The notes beneath the pieces were generated by a model. That model saw only the letters and a program-made list of their open reading frames with translations. It was not told the origin of the DNA and did not search any database. Made by a program: the position numbers and the translations under genes. A stretch of DNA of 5,327 bases from Thermodesulfatator sp. (lineage in GTDB: Bacteria; Desulfobacterota; Thermodesulfobacteria; Thermodesulfobacteriales; Thermodesulfobacteriaceae): NCBI GenBank assembly GCA_003978075.1, contig QOAM01000099.1, positions 1 through 5,327 of the forward strand, in the 5' to 3' direction. This document shows positions 5,281 to 5,327 of the stretch, piece by piece. Positions within the stretch are counted from its first letter, which is position 1; each line of letters opens with the position of its first letter.

Positions 5281-5327
5281 ATGCGCATTAAGCGGCTAGA
5301 AATATACGGATTCAAGTCTTTTCCTTA
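5281..5327 (+). CDS. smc: Chromosome segregation protein SMC, N-terminal start only (continues beyond window)
   Basis: Only 15 codons are visible, reading MRIKRLEIYGFKSFP. This is the typical beginning of bacterial SMC ATPases (consensus like M-x-L-K-x-L-x-x-x-GFKSF), just before the Walker A region that would follow outside the window. SMC works with ScpA and ScpB to compact and separate chromosomes. The ATG has only a weak GAAG-type ribosome site four bases upstream. An in-frame TGA at 5254-5256 and no upstream ATG or GTG limit alternatives. RecF and RecN begin differently, so SMC is preferred, but the short fragment leaves some doubt. Confidence 0.8.
   Translation, partial: MRIKRLEIYGFKSFP

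Overview
The window looks like an ordinary stretch of bacterial chromosome. Dense genes, Shine-Dalgarno-type ribosome binding sites and Arg/Glu/Lys-rich housekeeping proteins suggest a moderately GC-rich and probably thermophilic Gram-negative lineage. A Thermodesulfobacteria/Desulfobacterota-like host fits the style of the proteins, but this is an impression and was not tested. I see no phage, insertion sequence, CRISPR array, tRNA or rRNA.

Layout. (1) 2-1207 (+) is the 3' half of alaS, entering from the left edge. (2) 1193-1486 (-) is a small, very basic HU/IHF-like protein whose end overlaps the alaS end tail to tail. (3) 1508-1877 is a 370-base stretch without a convincing gene, but with several inverted repeats. 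(4) 1878-2327 (+) is a single-domain UspA-type stress protein. A 43-base near-perfect hairpin follows it and fills almost the whole gap to (5) 2378-3340 (+), a flavin-dependent pyridine nucleotide oxidoreductase of the thioredoxin reductase-like fold that lacks the usual CxxC. (6) 3329-4123 (-) is exonuclease III (xth), overlapping gene 5 tail to tail. (7) 4175-5083 (+) is a ten-helix EamA-type membrane transporter, divergent from xth. (8) After an AT-rich gap with a likely terminator and promoter, the first 15 codons of smc begin at 5281.

Functional view. The genes serve translation (alaS), nucleoid structure (HU-like), stress response (usp), redox (flavoprotein), DNA repair (xth), transport (EamA) and chromosome segregation (smc). 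They do not form an obvious pathway. Only usp and the flavoprotein could share a transcript, and the hairpin between them probably sets how much of the second is made. The most interesting points are this hairpin, which holds the only plausible ribosome binding site and touches the start codon of the flavoprotein gene, the unusual cysteine cluster in that flavoprotein, and the structured gene-free region upstream of usp. I did not find a new biological system here.
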